Assembly (NCBI GenBank): GCA_030737835.1
Contig: CM060856.1
Location: 13,743,116-13,807,115 of the forward strand
Direction of reading: 5' to 3'
DNA length: 64,000 nucleotides
DNA from: Acorus gramineus
Lineage: Eukaryota > Streptophyta > Magnoliopsida > Acorales > Acoraceae
In this document: positions 11,062 through 22,938 of the stretch, one piece after another
Numbering within the stretch: position 1 is the first letter of the stretch
Layout of the letters: each line of letters starts with the position of its first letter
The notes under the pieces: generated by a model
What the model was told of the DNA's origin: nothing
Database searches by the model: none
Seen by the model: the letters and a program-made list of their open reading frames with translations, nothing else
Made by a program: the position numbers and the translations under genes

Positions 11062-14000
11062 ATGGCGGTTAGTTTGATTATGATAGTCGCTTTTGTTTCT
11101 TTTCACTGTCTTCCATTGTTTTTCTTTTGTTTGTTATTTTTACTGTGAAAAACAATTCTGAATGGTTTGGCCAGATCGAGAGGTTGCTTAAAGATGACGC
11201 CACCGAGGAAAAAGGCGAGCGTGCGAGAATGGTAATTTTTTTAGATTTTGAAGTGATCAAGTTCTGATTTTTCATTTTATTGTAATCCTTATATTTTGAT
11301 CATTTTTTTTTTTTATCGTCTTAGGCATCGTTCATTGGGTGCAATGGCCATTGCCGATTTGGTGAAGACCACGTTAGGGCCCAAAGGAATGGTAATCACT
11401 TTTCCTCTATTCAAGCATTTGTATCTTCATTTTGATTTTTTTTTTCCATAAATGGGTATTAGTTCTTTTAATGCATGTTTGGTTGATTTTTGTTTCATTT
11501 ATGTAGGATAAAATATTGCAATCAACAGGGAGAGGTCGCAGTGTCACAGTTACGAATGATGGCGCCACCATTTTGAAATCACTCCACATTGACAATCCGG
11601 CTGCGAAAGTCCTTGTTGGTATCCTATTTTTATTGGCAATAGTACTATCTGATGCTTTGTAAAAAAATAAAATTATAAAAAAACACTAATTCTTGGAAGA
11701 AAATGTTTGCTCAATTGTTCTCACACATGGTTTTTGAGATGTCACCGTTTGGTTCTATTAGTTTTGAGAAACATCTGTGTTCCTCCTTAGTGAAACTATT
11801 ACAGACATCTCTAAGGTTCAAGATGATGAGGTCGGTGATGGGACGACTTCCGTTGTGGTTTTTGCCGGGGAGCTTCTGAGAGAGGCTGAGAAGTTGGTCA
11901 TGGCAAACATTCATCCTATGACAATCATAGCAGGTGGTGTGTTTTCTTGGTAGTTCTAGTTGGCTGCTTTATGTGGTTTTGCAGAGATGATTGCATCTCT
12001 TGTTTGTGAGTTTATCCTCAAAATCTGTATTTTCCTCATTATGTCTTTTTATTTGCATCATGTTTAGTATACGATAAATAAGTTTTTTGAGTTGTGTCTA
12101 TTTTGACTATTCTTGTTATGGTATATTAATTTCCCCCCCCCAAAAAAAAACTATTCTAATTATGTTGGAGCCTCTGCTGGTTCTTGAATAAGCAAAATGA
12201 AAAGTGGAACCAAATTGTATGGAGGATGAAATTAAGAACTTAAAAGGAGAATTGTTAGCGCATTCATAATGAAAGAAAAATTCTAGGGATACTTTTAAAC
12301 ATGGTCATTATGAATGTACTATGGCCTTCATAAAAAAAAAATTTCAATTTTTTTTTTTCAATTTTAATGTGAAGACTTCTGTTTGATCTTTGGCATTTTA
12401 TACCATTAACTATTTCATTTTGACGGTGGATGCTAATAATTTTCTTGTGAGAATGTTGATGGATGTTTATTTGGCTATTGATTACTTCTAAATGGCTATT
12501 CGTTTGTGCTCCAAATTTGCATTGCATCAAAATTTTCCTTTACCTTTCCTTTCTTAATATCTGGCATTCAACCTGATAGGTTATAGGATGGCTGTGGAAT
12601 GTGCACGAAATGCTTTGCTGCAGAGGATCATGGATAACAAGGAGGATTCAGGTAATGATCATTTACTATATCTTTGGCTCTGTGTTTCTGTTAAGTGATA
12701 AATATGTTTGATATGCTCAAATCTAAGGGTTCCACTACTAGTATATTTTGTGGTTATTGCATGATTATTTTTCTCCATCTGTTTTGTTGTAATCGTCCTC
12801 GTGTGAGTACTTGTAGGTGCAATAGTGGTATCAACATTCATGTGAATGATGTACTCTGTTTCTTCATGGTAATAATGATAGTCATTCCTTTTTCTGTGTG
12901 TTATCCTTTGTGGTGTTGCAGATAAGTTTAAATCTGACTTGATGAACATCGCAAGAACGACTTTGAGTTCAAAAATTCTCTCCCAGGACAAGGAGCACTT
13001 TGCTAAACTCGCTGTGGATGCTGTCTTGACCCTTGAGGCTTAAGGTATAGGATGATCTTGCACTTGTTGTTGGTAAATTCAAGCTATTGTTTTTGTTTCC
13101 TTGAGTTATAAAATTTGTATTTAGGTGGAACTTTTTTAATCCTTAAAAGAGATCTGGCTCGTGGACAAACAAAGTTTTGGTTTGTGCTTAGAATGTCTGG
13201 TTAATTAGTATGCCCTCTAAATGTGGGTTCAAATGAGCCTAATAGTGTTTGACAGTTATCAGTAAAAAAATTCCATCCTTTCTAAAGTTTGCGTAAATGA
13301 TTTTTTGTGAAGCTTTTACAATGTTAAATCTTTGTTCATTTTTCAATTTATGGGATGCATTTCACTGGCAGGGTAGTACAAATTTAGAGAGTATTCAAAT
13401 CATAAAGAAGGCAGGGGGATCATTGAAGGACTCATTCTTAGATGAGGGGTATGCTTCTGATTTATAAATTTCAAATGTATGATTGAACAATGCATAGTAT
13501 GGTTGTTCTATTTTTCATATTGTTTTAGTTGGTTTATAGTTTACCCCACTGCTTGTATACTGTTTATTTCATGGCTTATGGTCATCCTTGTGCTGGTAAA
13601 CTATTTTGATCACTTTTGACCCTTCTCTCATCGCACCATGTTCCTTTTGTTTACTAATATTTGTTGGATGGTGCTCATTGACTTATAAATGTCGATGATT
13701 CATGATTATCATTTTCAAAAGTTTTATGTTTTGGTTGGGAAATTATTAACCCATTGAAAAAAGTAATATTAGGGAAACAGGGAAAATTTCCTTGAATTGT
13801 GTCAAGCATATACTAAACAGCTGGAGTCACAGTCTAAATGACATGTCAACAAATCTCTTTCTCAACAATTATAAAAATTAATTCACATGGTGACCTTGCC
13901 CCCTAACTGATGACTAACTAAAAAGGAAGTGGTTGGATGAATTTGCATGCAAAATTCTAAATTGAAGCAGAAAAAAAATATATTGTATTTATCTTGTAGT

Positions 14001-16370
14001 GGTCATCTTGTTGGATTAAATAATGCACTAGTACTTGGAGAACACTTTCCCAGAGTAAAATAGCACATCTCTACCATTCTATGTGTCCTGTTTGCTGATC
14101 ATCTATAAACATAAGCACAGTTGGGTTTCTTTCCCTCCATGCAATAATAAAATTTTACATTTGATATATCTCAATCTCGACTAAAGATATAAGTGGTATA
14201 TGTAAACCGATATGGAAGCCATTTTACTCTTAATATATTGTGATTTCTTCTTTGTACTTGAAAGTGTTTCATGATGTAACTCAACTTTGTCCAGGTCTGA
14301 CCATGTTTGTCTTCATCAATAGTATGCATTAAGTGATTTAGGTTTGGCAGAATGCATTCCTTCTCCAAAATTGGGTTCTGTTTTGTTGCTTTAAGTTACC
14401 ATTGACATGGATGCTATATAAAACAGTGGCATGATATGTTGTTTCTATGGAATACTTTCCATCCTCAAATCGTATGTTCATCAAATTAATGTTACTGGTT
14501 TTTCAGATTCATTCTTGATAAGAAAATAGGCCTTGGCCAGCCAAAGCGCATTGAAAATGCAAAAATTTTGGTGGCAAACACTGCTATGGATACTGACAAA
14601 GTCAAGATATACGGGGCACGTGTTCGTGTTGATTCGATGACTAAAGTTTCACAAATTGAGGCCGCGGAGAAAGAAAAGATGAGAGAAAAGGTGCAAAAAA
14701 TCATTGGCCATGGAATTAATTGCTTTGTTAACCGACAACTTATTTACAACTTCCCTGAGGAACTCTTTGCTGAGTCAGGAATACTTGCCATTGAGCATGC
14801 GGATTTTGATGGAATTGAGCGTCTGGCTTTGGTAACTGGTGGTGAAATTGCTTCCACCTTTGACAACCCAGAATCTGTGAAGCTCGGCCACTGCAAACTC
14901 ATTGAAGAAATTATGATTGGGGAGGATAAGTTGATTCACTTTTCTGGAGTTGAAATGGGTCAGGCATGCACGATAGTGTTGAGAGGTGCCAGGGATGTTC
15001 TTCTACTATAGATATGTTAGAGCTTTTCATATTTCCATATTGCGTGAATAATATTTTTTCTTTACATATTCATACTTGTGTTTACTTCCCATTTAACATG
15101 TAGTTACCATTTTGTATCAGTGTACCTTTCCCAATAATATATTGTCTCCACATATCAATGCATAAAAGGCTACAGATATCCTTACACTCGGTGATTAAAA
15201 AGATATAGGTCCATTCTTTTGTATGCCAATGGGTTCGTACCTTGGTCATGTACTGATTGCATTTGCATGCAGGCCTAGCATCTAATTATGTGGGGCATGT
15301 AATTTGTCTACAATTAATTCACTTTTCATGATATGAACATTGTAGGTTCATTTTTGCAGTTTGCTAATTTACATGTCCATGTTTGGTTGATAAGAATCAC
15401 AATAAGCATTTGATTTATTGTAATATCCATATCTAATTGATCGGCAATAACACTATTTTTTTTTTTTTATAACTTTTCCACTTAAAGATCAAACAGCAGA
15501 GCATCTGCAAAGTCATAGGTCATACAAAATGATATATGGACCGACATGGAACTCCAGTTCTGTGTGTCTAAATATTTAGTTGAGTGGGACATGATGGTTA
15601 GTTGCTGGAACAAGTTATAAAGTATCTAAATATTTGATTCACTTGGTTTGCCTGTGTTAAGTTGTAATACAAGGAATCAAAAGATTCATTATCTAAATGT
15701 GTAGTTGAGGAGGGGACATAATATTCATTTCTCATTTCCAAAGTTTTGGTTTCGGTTTAACGGGCTGATGTTCGACTTCCATTGCAGTTTTCATGTCCTT
15801 GATGAAGCAGAGAGGTCTCTGCATGATGCACTGTGTGTCCTGTCTCAGACAGTGAATGACACCCGTGTGTTGTTCGGAGGCGGATGGCCTGAAATGGTGA
15901 TGGCAAAGGAAGTTGACGAACTCGCCCGAAAGACCCCCGGGAAGAAGTCTCACGCTATCGAGGCTTTCTCACGAGCACTTCAGGCCATTCCCACCATCAT
16001 AGCAGACAATGCAGGATTGGACAGCGCCGAACTAATTTCCCAGCTTCGTGTGGAGCACCACAAAGAAGGAACCTGTGCTGGAATCGACGTCATCACTGGC
16101 ACCGTAAGTGAAACTTTTTTTGATATAATGTTTTACAGAAATGTTGGTCTAATTCTTATGTTGTTATCACCGGCACCTGCGCTGGACTTGTTATGTTGGT
16201 CTAATTCTTCATTGTTGTAACAGGTTGGAGATATGCAGAAGCTTGGGATATCAGAGGCATTCAAGGTGAAGCAAGCAGTGCTGCTTTCTGCGACCGAGGC
16301 TGCTGAGATGATCCTCAGAGTTGACGAGATCATCACCTGTGCCCCAAGGAAGAGGGAGGATAGAATGTGA
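11062..16370 (+). pseudogene. CCT2: CCT2, T-complex protein 1 subunit beta locus with three disabling changes
   Basis: Eleven exons match plant CCT-beta, a subunit of the cytosolic TRiC/CCT ring that folds actin and tubulin: 11062-11067, 11175-11231, 11325-11391, 11507-11618, 11805-11933, 12580-12651, 12922-13044, 13372-13448, 14507-14992, 15788-16103, 16224-16370. Visible signatures are [36 protein letters not shown] (ATP-binding chaperonin motifs), [24 protein letters not shown] and the C-terminal [10 protein letters not shown]. Three features break it: one extra T at about 11340 in exon 3; a 7-bp partial duplication at about 13029-13035 in exon 7 that leads to a TAA at 13041; and GG instead of GT after exon 9 (14993-14994). 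Without the 8 extra bases the exons total 1584 bp, or 527 aa, the normal length. Introns are kept, so this is not a retrocopy. It is either a recently silenced copy or carries assembly errors. Confidence 0.85.
16141..16209. repeat. Short direct repeat in CCT2 intron 10
   Basis: The 16-base string TGTTGGTCTAATTCTT occurs at 16141-16156 and again at about 16193-16208, inside the 120-bp last intron. The stretch between them also resembles the end of exon 10 (TTATCACCGGCACC versus GTCATCACTGGCACC). It looks like a small local duplication spanning the exon 10 donor region. Confidence 0.5.
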
Positions 16371-16713
16371 AAGCTCATCTCATGTTCGTTATAATTGTGG
16401 AACAGATGCAAATTTTGGTTCAGTAATGTGTGAGTTCTAACTAGGTTTAAAGATATATTTAGCTGTCCATGTGCAGCATAATCCATTTATTTGTAGTCAT
16501 CACCAGAAATCCCCACAAGAGCATGAACCATCTTTGAAATGGTGGAACCTATGAGCATCTCTGACTCTTGATCACAATTGAGACAAACTTGGTGTAAACA
16601 TGGCAGTCCTTGCAAAACCCTGCAGATTCTTTGTTATATGAATTGGCTCTGCTTCATTTCTTCCGCTCATCATCATCACTGAACGAGCCAACCTTCCCTT
16701 CTACCTGTTCCTT

Positions 16714-16835
16714 CACATATCCAGGTTCAAACTTTCTCAATTCTTCATATATCTTTCTCCATATCATGATGAGTCACATATCCAGGTTCAAACTTTCTCA
16801 ATTCTTTATATATCATTCTCCATATCATGATGAGT
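16714..16835. repeat. 61-bp tandem duplication beside the PPR stop codon
   Basis: Unit CACATATCCAGGTTCAAACT... occurs at 16714-16774 and 16775-16835 with only a few differences. The second copy ends four bases before the reverse-strand stop codon at 16840-16842, so the pair forms the start of the PPR 3' untranslated region. Confidence 0.9.
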
Positions 16836-16839
16836 CTAA

Positions 16840-18669
16840 TTATCCGCCATGAATCTCTACGAAACTCTGACCTGGGATTTTCTTTTTGCCACTCTTCCTC
16901 AACTCCACTCTCATCCTTCCAGCATCACTCAATCTCCCAGTCTCTCCATACATGTTTGCGAGAAGCAATTGATACCCAACGCTCCATGAACCCAAGCCCA
17001 CAATCCTCTTCTCGATGACCTCCGCGAGCCCATGATTTCCATGCACCCGGCAAGCCGCCAATAATGACCCCCAAATGGCTGCATCGGCCTCGAACGGCAT
17101 CTGGTTCACAAGTCTGTAAGCCTCCTCGATGTGTCCCGCCCGGCTGAGCAGATCAACCATGCAGCCATAGTGTTTTGCATTTGGAGAGATACCATGGTCT
17201 CTCTCCATGGCATTGAAACACAACCGGCCCTCCTCAATGAGGCCGGAGTGACTGCAGGCTGAGAGGAGCCCGATGAATGTGACGTCATTGGGTTTGAGCC
17301 CGGTGTCCCGCATCTCCGAGAAGAGGCGTAGGGCCTGCCTCCCTTCCCCGTGCAGGCCTTCAGCTGCGATAATGGCAGTCCAAATGGCGATTGTCTTTGC
17401 ATTGGAACCATCGATGCCCGCAAAAACTTGCCGGGCAGAGCCCATGTCCCCGCACTTGGCGTACATGTCAATGAGCGCGGACGCGACTGGAGCCTCGACA
17501 TCAAGACTGGCCACCAACACGTACTTGTGGAAGGCGCGTGCTGGGCGATGCGCGCCAAGCGCGGAGCACGATGCAATGGCACTCAGCGCTGTCACGTCGT
17601 TCGGTCTGACATCTCCCTCAGACAGCATACGTTTGAACAATCGGAGCGCCTCATCAGGCCTTGAGTTCTTCTCGTAGCCCGCGATCATCGCACTCCAGCA
17701 GAACACGTTCTTCTTCGGGACCGCATCGAATGTGCGTCGCGCAGACTCCACATCCCCACACCGGGCTTGCGCGTCCAGCATCGCTGTTGCGATGATGACA
17801 TTATCATCCTCGGACCACCGCATCATCGGAGAGAGGGAAACGGCGTAGTTGCAGACGCGGCGACATGTATCGGCGCAGCCAATCTGAGCGCAGCATTTCA
17901 GTATGGCAATCAAGGTGACGTGACTGGGCTCGACATCCGCCATCACCAAGTCCTCGAAAACGGAGAGAGCACGCTCAGGGCGGCCGTTCACAGCCAGACC
18001 GGAGATCATCGTGTTCCACGAAACCACGTCCCGCCGTCCGATCGCTATCCCATCAAACACAGCCAATGCGTCATCAACCGATGCGCACGTCGAGTACGCA
18101 TGCACGAGCGTGTTCGCCAGGCGCGTGTCATGCTCGAAACCGATCTTCGACGCAAGCGCGTGAAGCGCCCGACAGTCCTCCGAGACCGCCGACAAGACCG
18201 TCGCGATCGTCACGACATCGGGCTCTACATCGGAGGATCGCCTCATGCGTCCAAACGAACTGAGGGCTTCGTTGATTCTTCCGTTGACGGAGAAGGCCCG
18301 GACGATAGAGGTCCAGCAAGCGGCGTCGAGGGTCCTTCTGGGGATTTCGTCGAACAGGCGAGACGCGGAGGAGGTGCAACCGGACTTGCCGTAGGCGGAG
18401 ATGAGGGAGGCGGCGGAGAAGGCGTCGGAGGGGATGAGGCCGCGGCGGAGGAGGTGGGAGTGGATGTGGTCGGGGCGGAAGCGGAGGGCGGAGAAGGACT
18501 TGAGGAGGGGAGGGTACGTGAGGTGGTTGGGAGGGACGGAGAGGGCGAGCATGGATTTGTAGGCGGAGAGGGCATTTTGGGGATTTTGGGTCGCTGCTTC
18601 TGCGATGATTGTGTTCCAATGGAAGGTCTCGCTGTGGTGCCTCGCAAGTGCTGCTGCTCTTCCCGCCAT
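16840..18669 (-). CDS. Pentatricopeptide repeat protein, PLS class with E-type C-terminus
   Basis: A single uninterrupted exon of 609 codons, as usual for plant PPR genes. Repeats start almost at the N-terminus: FHWNTIIAEAATQNPQNALS (about residues 16-35), then CWTSIVRAFSVNGRINEAL, VSWNTMISGLAVNGRPERAL, FCWSAMIAGYEKNSRPDEAL and IWTAIIAAEGLHGEGRQAL, alternating with L and S motifs. It ends in an E-type region (IWGSLLAACRVHGNHGLAEV to PGQSFVEIHGG) with no DYW deaminase domain. Proteins of this layout bind single-stranded organelle RNA and many are C-to-U editing specificity factors working with a separate DYW protein; the target cannot be read from sequence. The N-terminus is short and basic (MAGRAAALARHH), compatible with organelle import but not diagnostic. 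It is GC-rich, unlike the flanks, and faces CCT2 tail to tail with 469 bp between stop codons. Confidence 0.93.
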   Translation of the reverse strand: MAGRAAALARHHSETFHWNTIIAEAATQNPQNALSAYKSMLALSVPPNHLTYPPLLKSFSALRFRPDHIHSHLLRRGLIPSDAFSAASLISAYGKSGCTSSASRLFDEIPRRTLDAACWTSIVRAFSVNGRINEALSSFGRMRRSSDVEPDVVTIATVLSAVSEDCRALHALASKIGFEHDTRLANTLVHAYSTCASVDDALAVFDGIAIGRRDVVSWNTMISGLAVNGRPERALSVFEDLVMADVEPSHVTLIAILKCCAQIGCADTCRRVCNYAVSLSPMMRWSEDDNVIIATAMLDAQARCGDVESARRTFDAVPKKNVFCWSAMIAGYEKNSRPDEALRLFKRMLSEGDVRPNDVTALSAIASCSALGAHRPARAFHKYVLVASLDVEAPVASALIDMYAKCGDMGSARQVFAGIDGSNAKTIAIWTAIIAAEGLHGEGRQALRLFSEMRDTGLKPNDVTFIGLLSACSHSGLIEEGRLCFNAMERDHGISPNAKHYGCMVDLLSRAGHIEEAYRLVNQMPFEADAAIWGSLLAACRVHGNHGLAEVIEKRIVGLGSWSVGYQLLLANMYGETGRLSDAGRMRVELRKSGKKKIPGQSFVEIHGG

Positions 18670-18856
18670 CGCATACCATCGTCTGTCTCTCGCTGTTCAG
18701 GTCTGCGGGTCTTGTCGGGCTGGCCCGTCTTGATCGGGCTTCGTGGAGTACAACTGTGCAAGCCCGACTGACTCATAAGCTGGGCTCCTCCCAACCCAAC
18801 TCGGCCCATTGAGGGGGATCATGATGGAAGCAGAGTATACCAAGTATGCTCGAGGA

Positions 18857-19266
18857 TAGGTACGGTAAACAAGCTGAATGAGTCGAGCTTTGACATGTTC
18901 AAGCTTGGCTCGTTTATAAACTAGCCGAATCGAGCTGAACTCATGAGCTTAAACGAGTCTAGTATTCTTCTTCATTTTAGGGTTTTTAGGAGTTTAAAAT
19001 AAAATTTTAACATAAATGAACCATGTTCATGAGCCTAAACGAGCATAACTTTGTATTGATTTAATGTTCTGATTTTATAAAGGAGTTGACTCAAGCTTCA
19101 ACTAAATTTTTATTACACAAACGAGTCGAATTTAAACATAAAATGAAGCTCAATGCTTAACCAAACTTTAAAAATTGTTCAAGTTCAATAATTTGTCTAA
19201 TTAAACGAGCCCTAACGTACTCATACCAAGCCGAGCCCGAGTGGCTTGGTTCGTTTACCAACCCTA
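18857..19266. mobile_element. hAT-type MITE
   Basis: 410 bp with ends TAGGTACGGTAAACAAGC (left) and TAGGGTTGGTAAACGAACC (right, reversed). Flanks CTCGAGGA (18849-18856) and TTCGAGGA (19267-19274) match at 7 of 8 bases, the hAT target-duplication size. The interior repeats GAGCC/GAGCT motifs with AAACGAG. Non-coding. Confidence 0.65.
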
Positions 19267-19276
19267 TTCGAGGATA

Positions 19277-19744
19277 CTAAAGGTGCATTGGACAACCCGT
19301 TTGTAGTAGCTTTTGTTTTTTAGTAGGTTAAAAAGTTCCAAACGGTTTGTTAAACACGTCGGATTAATGGAGAATCAACATGTGGATTCATGTCAATTCA
19401 TGCCTCGAGATCTGTATTTTTAAAAGCAGTTTATGTTTGCTTTTGAATTTCAAGTGTGTAAAAATAGTTTATATTATCAACAGCAAACGTGATTCTTGAA
19501 ATAAAAGAAAATTACTCCAAAAAAAGGGCATCATAAAAAAACATGTTAAAAAGTTGCTTTATTGTCAAACCTATTTTTCAATATGTGTTTTCAAATGTTA
19601 CTCAAGACTAAAAAATGTGCAGAAGTTTTATTTTTGGAGCCGTCACAAGGCTTTTGAGGGGCTACAACATCTCACCCTATTTTTATTAATACAGACGGGA
19701 TAGGGACAGTATAGATTCACAAACTAATTATGGGTTAAAGCTGA
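19277..19744. other. Intergenic, no gene seen
   Basis: AT-rich DNA without a supported reading frame or clear repeat ends. Confidence 0.5.
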
Positions 19745-19855
19745 GAAGACAAGCCTGGAGGGCTTTTTAAACTTTTTCGACAGCCAACAGGGCCTGAAAT
19801 CGGTCTCCCCAGAGGGGAGTGATGTCCTCAACCACTGAGCCACAACCCGGAGGGA
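19745..19855 (-). mobile_element. Probable tRNA-derived SINE fragment
   Basis: On the minus strand TGGCTCAGTGG (complement of 19832-19842) fits the RNA polymerase III A box TRGCNNAGYNGG exactly, and GACCGATTTCA (complement of 19795-19805) is a weak B box about 37 bases further on. The spacing is that of a tRNA-type promoter. There is no cloverleaf, so it is not a tRNA gene; a tRNA-derived SINE is the likely source. Ends and target duplication could not be fixed. Confidence 0.4.
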
Positions 19856-19859
19856 CAGT

Positions 19860-21225
19860 CGTGTTGTTCTTGTTGGATCTTTGCAAATAAAAAACAAAAA
19901 TATTCTTGATCTGAAAAGTCAAAGCACTACTCCGACGTATTGCAAATGGACGTTGTTATACCTATATTCGTTTTCAACCCTAATTCTAGTTCTATATGCG
20001 TCGATAGAAAATTAACAATGCATATGCTCACATTAACAATGTATATGCTTCGAAAGAATTTTTTTACATTTTCTATAAATGCATCCATGCAATTCATTAG
20101 AGTATATACTTCATTTTTTTTTATAAAAACATGTAACTCATTAGATTTTTTTTTTTTTTTAAAGAAATAAAAACCTTGTAAACCTTTTATAACTAAGCAA
20201 AGCGATTACAAGAGGTCCAAAATCAGATAAAAGTGCTAAGGAGAGAACAGGTAAGGAAAGGATGAGGAAGAAACACCATGGTTCTTGAAATTAGAACCCT
20301 AGGCTCCCCATCCCCCCTACCACAGATTTAACAAATATACATGAGGGAAAACTAAAAAGAAATAAAACATCAAGTAAGTGGAAGAAATGGTATTTTATTA
20401 GACGGGTTATATTAGTTTTAAAAAATTATAGTATAAAATTGAAATTAAAATTGAAAATAAAACTAGATATAAGATTATTTTTACAAATTCATGATATTGA
20501 CCCATCGTAGTTACGGATATAAAACCATTAATTATTATGACTACCAGCCTCAAAATTTCCAAGCTCTGCCTAAAACTTTCCAAGCTCACCAAACCACGTG
20601 GAAAATGTAATGACGACACATGTTTCCAAAATAATATTTCTTTTGATGGTACGTTTATGGGTCAAAATCATCCATCTACAAAAACTATTCAACAGCCAAG
20701 TGAAAAAAGTAAAGCGGAGACTGCAGAAGGGGGCTATGGAGATATCTCTACGCAACAAACACTATTTTGGGCAATCTCTCATTAGGGGGAAAATAGATTT
20801 TTGATATCTGATTTATCGGAATTACCATGTTAAAAATTTAGATGCGAAATCAGAAGAAAAAAAAAATAATTAAACCACATATAAAATCACCCTGATTGGA
20901 TCAACTTATTTTTATGCATAATATCTAAAATCAATTTTTCAAAAAAATAATTACAAATCCACAGTAAATAAACGGGATAGGATGGTCAAGAAGATTATGT
21001 TCATCTAGATAGCACTTGAATACAATCACATAAGAACACCCTCTTTGATATTTTAAAAAAAGTGGGTCGAAGAGACAACCATTCCACCTAATCAACCAAG
21101 ACTCTCCATAATTGACTCAGAAGTTTCCAGTTTCCCCACCACATGCATCCATCGGAGGCAATCACACTTTTCTGAGAAGACTGGTTCTCACTTTCAACCC
21201 GGCAAGCCTAAGAAGGGATCAGGTT
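19860..21225. other. Intergenic upstream of GDSL gene A
   Basis: AT-rich with poly-T and poly-A tracts (for example 20145-20160 and 20860-20870). No gene or repeat with defined ends was recognised. Confidence 0.5.
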
Positions 21226-21311
21226 GTCTGAAGCCTATAAAAGTGCCTCAACTTTGGCATATATTTGCATATACAAGCTATAGTCTGGGTCCTTCAAGAG
21301 CTCCATCATTA
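21226..21311 (+). promoter_or_regulatory. Core promoter of GDSL gene A (shared with gene B)
   Basis: AAGCCTATAAAAGTGCCTC contains a canonical TATA box (about 21236-21242) some 70 bp before the ATG. Gene B has the same AAGCCTATAAAAGTGCCTC at about 26351-26369, followed in both by GGTCTGGGTCCT-like leader sequence, so the two copies carry the same basal promoter. Confidence 0.7.
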
Positions 21312-22938
21312 ATGGCCAAACAAATGATCTCCCTTGTTGTTTTTGTTCTTGTTTTGGGGGTTGTCGGTGCGTCGACCGTTCCCCCGGTTTACATCTTTGG
21401 CGACTCAACCGCCGATGTTGGAAACAACAATTTCTTGCCAGGAACATCAGCCAAGGCGAACTTCCCTCACAATGGGATTGATTTCCCTCACCATAGGGCG
21501 ACGGGGAGGTTCAGTAATGGTTACAATGGCATCGATTTCATTGGTATTATATTCTCTATGACCCCTTTTAATGATGTTTCTAATAGTACAGTATATCATG
21601 ACACAATAATGATACTAAATTTTGATTAATTTGATGATCAAATTGATTTTGTACCGGTGATAAAAGTGCATGTCATCGTATAACTTTTGAAAATGTTTAT
21701 TATCTTTATCTTTATTGCTTCGCCTCAAGTGGATCACCAAAATGGTTGTAATTGTGACTCACTTTTTTTTCTTCTCATTACTTATGAGGTGATATCATAT
21801 TTTTGTGTACATGGTATATATAGCCAAAACGATGGGGCATTTGCGGAGTCCATATCCATTCCTCTCCCTCACAGATACGACCCTTCACAAGCACATCTAC
21901 AAAGGTGTTAACTTCGCCTCCGGTGGCTCCGGCATCCTCGACTCTACGGTACCACCTCCATCTCTGTTTGATCTTGAGTTGTTGAAATAGTTACCAAGCA
22001 ACATATGTTCAATATAGTACTCCAATTGACCGAATTTATTTTGAAATTCTCAAAACAGGGGAGCACCATTACCATGACAATGCAATTGAAGCACTTCTCC
22101 ACAGTCCGTTCCAACATATCTGCGCGTGTCGGTGAAAATTCAACCAATGAAATTCTCTCCAAGTCCATCTTCATCGTTAGCACCGGCGGTAACGACATGT
22201 TCGCTTTCTACGCTCAATTCGGTCCTGTGAACGCCACGCAGAGGGAAAAATTCGTGGCTACTCTCATCTCCAACTACGAAGCTCACATAAAGGTGATTCT
22301 TTACAGTTAAAAGATTGTGTGTTTTGTCTCATAAATATGTGGTTACAAGAGACTAATTGATGGTTGGATTTGATAATGTAGAATCTCTACAACCTTGGAG
22401 CTAGGAAGTTTGCCATCATCGACGTCCCGAAGATAGGTTGCTGTCCATCGATGAGGAGTCTTAGCCCCACCGGTGATTGCATCGACGACTTGAACGTATA
22501 CGCTTCGGAGTTCAACGAGTTGACGAAATCTTTGATGCACAGCTCAACTTGCAAGGGTATGAAATACGCCATTGGAAGTTCATACGAGGTTGTCTCGATC
22601 ATCACGAAGAAGCCACAAGAACTAGGTACATATTTTATTTGATTATTAACTGCTTAATAATGTCATATCAACAATACATCAATATTCATATATAATTATA
22701 TATTACAGGTTTTGTGGAGACCGCGAGCGCTTGCTGTGGGGGTGGGAAGCTCAATGGGGCATCTGCCTGTACTCCAAACGCCACTCTATGCTTGAATCGA
22801 CACAAATACTTGTTCTGGGATTTGTTTCACCCCACGCAAGCAACGTCCAAGTTCGCTGCCAAAGCCTTCTTCGGTGGATCGCCGCCCTTCGTCACCCCAA
22901 TTACCTTTAAACAGTTGGTGGAGGATGACAACTACTAA
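21312..22938 (+). CDS. GDSL esterase/lipase A (SGNH hydrolase), intact
   Basis: Five exons join with GT-AG sites: 21312-21543, 21824-21948, 22059-22292, 22382-22625, 22709-22938 (354 aa). The first ATG downstream of the TATA box is used. A hydrophobic signal peptide (..[16 protein letters not shown]) precedes block [13 protein letters not shown] with the nucleophile Ser; block II is [13 protein letters not shown], block [11 protein letters not shown], and block [14 protein letters not shown] supplies the catalytic Asp and His. All four SGNH residues are present. It resembles the At5g55050-like plant group of secreted lipases; substrates of this group (cutin monomers, acyl glycerols or other esters) cannot be read from sequence. 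It is the first of a same-strand array and closest to gene B, with which it shares promoter and 3' flank. Confidence 0.92.

Noticed and set aside
12659-12991. 110-codon minus-strand frame within CCT2
   Set aside because: It spans a CCT2 intron and antisense exon 7; composition is that of AT-rich intron.
17767-18771. Long plus-strand open frame (334 codons) opposite the PPR gene
   Set aside because: It is antisense to an intact PPR gene; the GC-rich codon bias of the real gene leaves antisense frames open. The translation is low-complexity (G/E/V-rich) and matches no family.
17106-18809. Other minus-strand frames overlapping the PPR gene
   Set aside because: Proline/serine/arginine-rich shadow frames of the same GC-rich exon.
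19795-19842. tRNA gene on the minus strand
   Set aside because: A-box and a weak B-box are present, but there is no acceptor stem or cloverleaf; a SINE fits better.
21243-21311. N-terminal extension of GDSL gene A
   Set aside because: It begins at GTG, lies right at the TATA box, and gene B has no counterpart; the ATG at 21312 starts a normal signal peptide.
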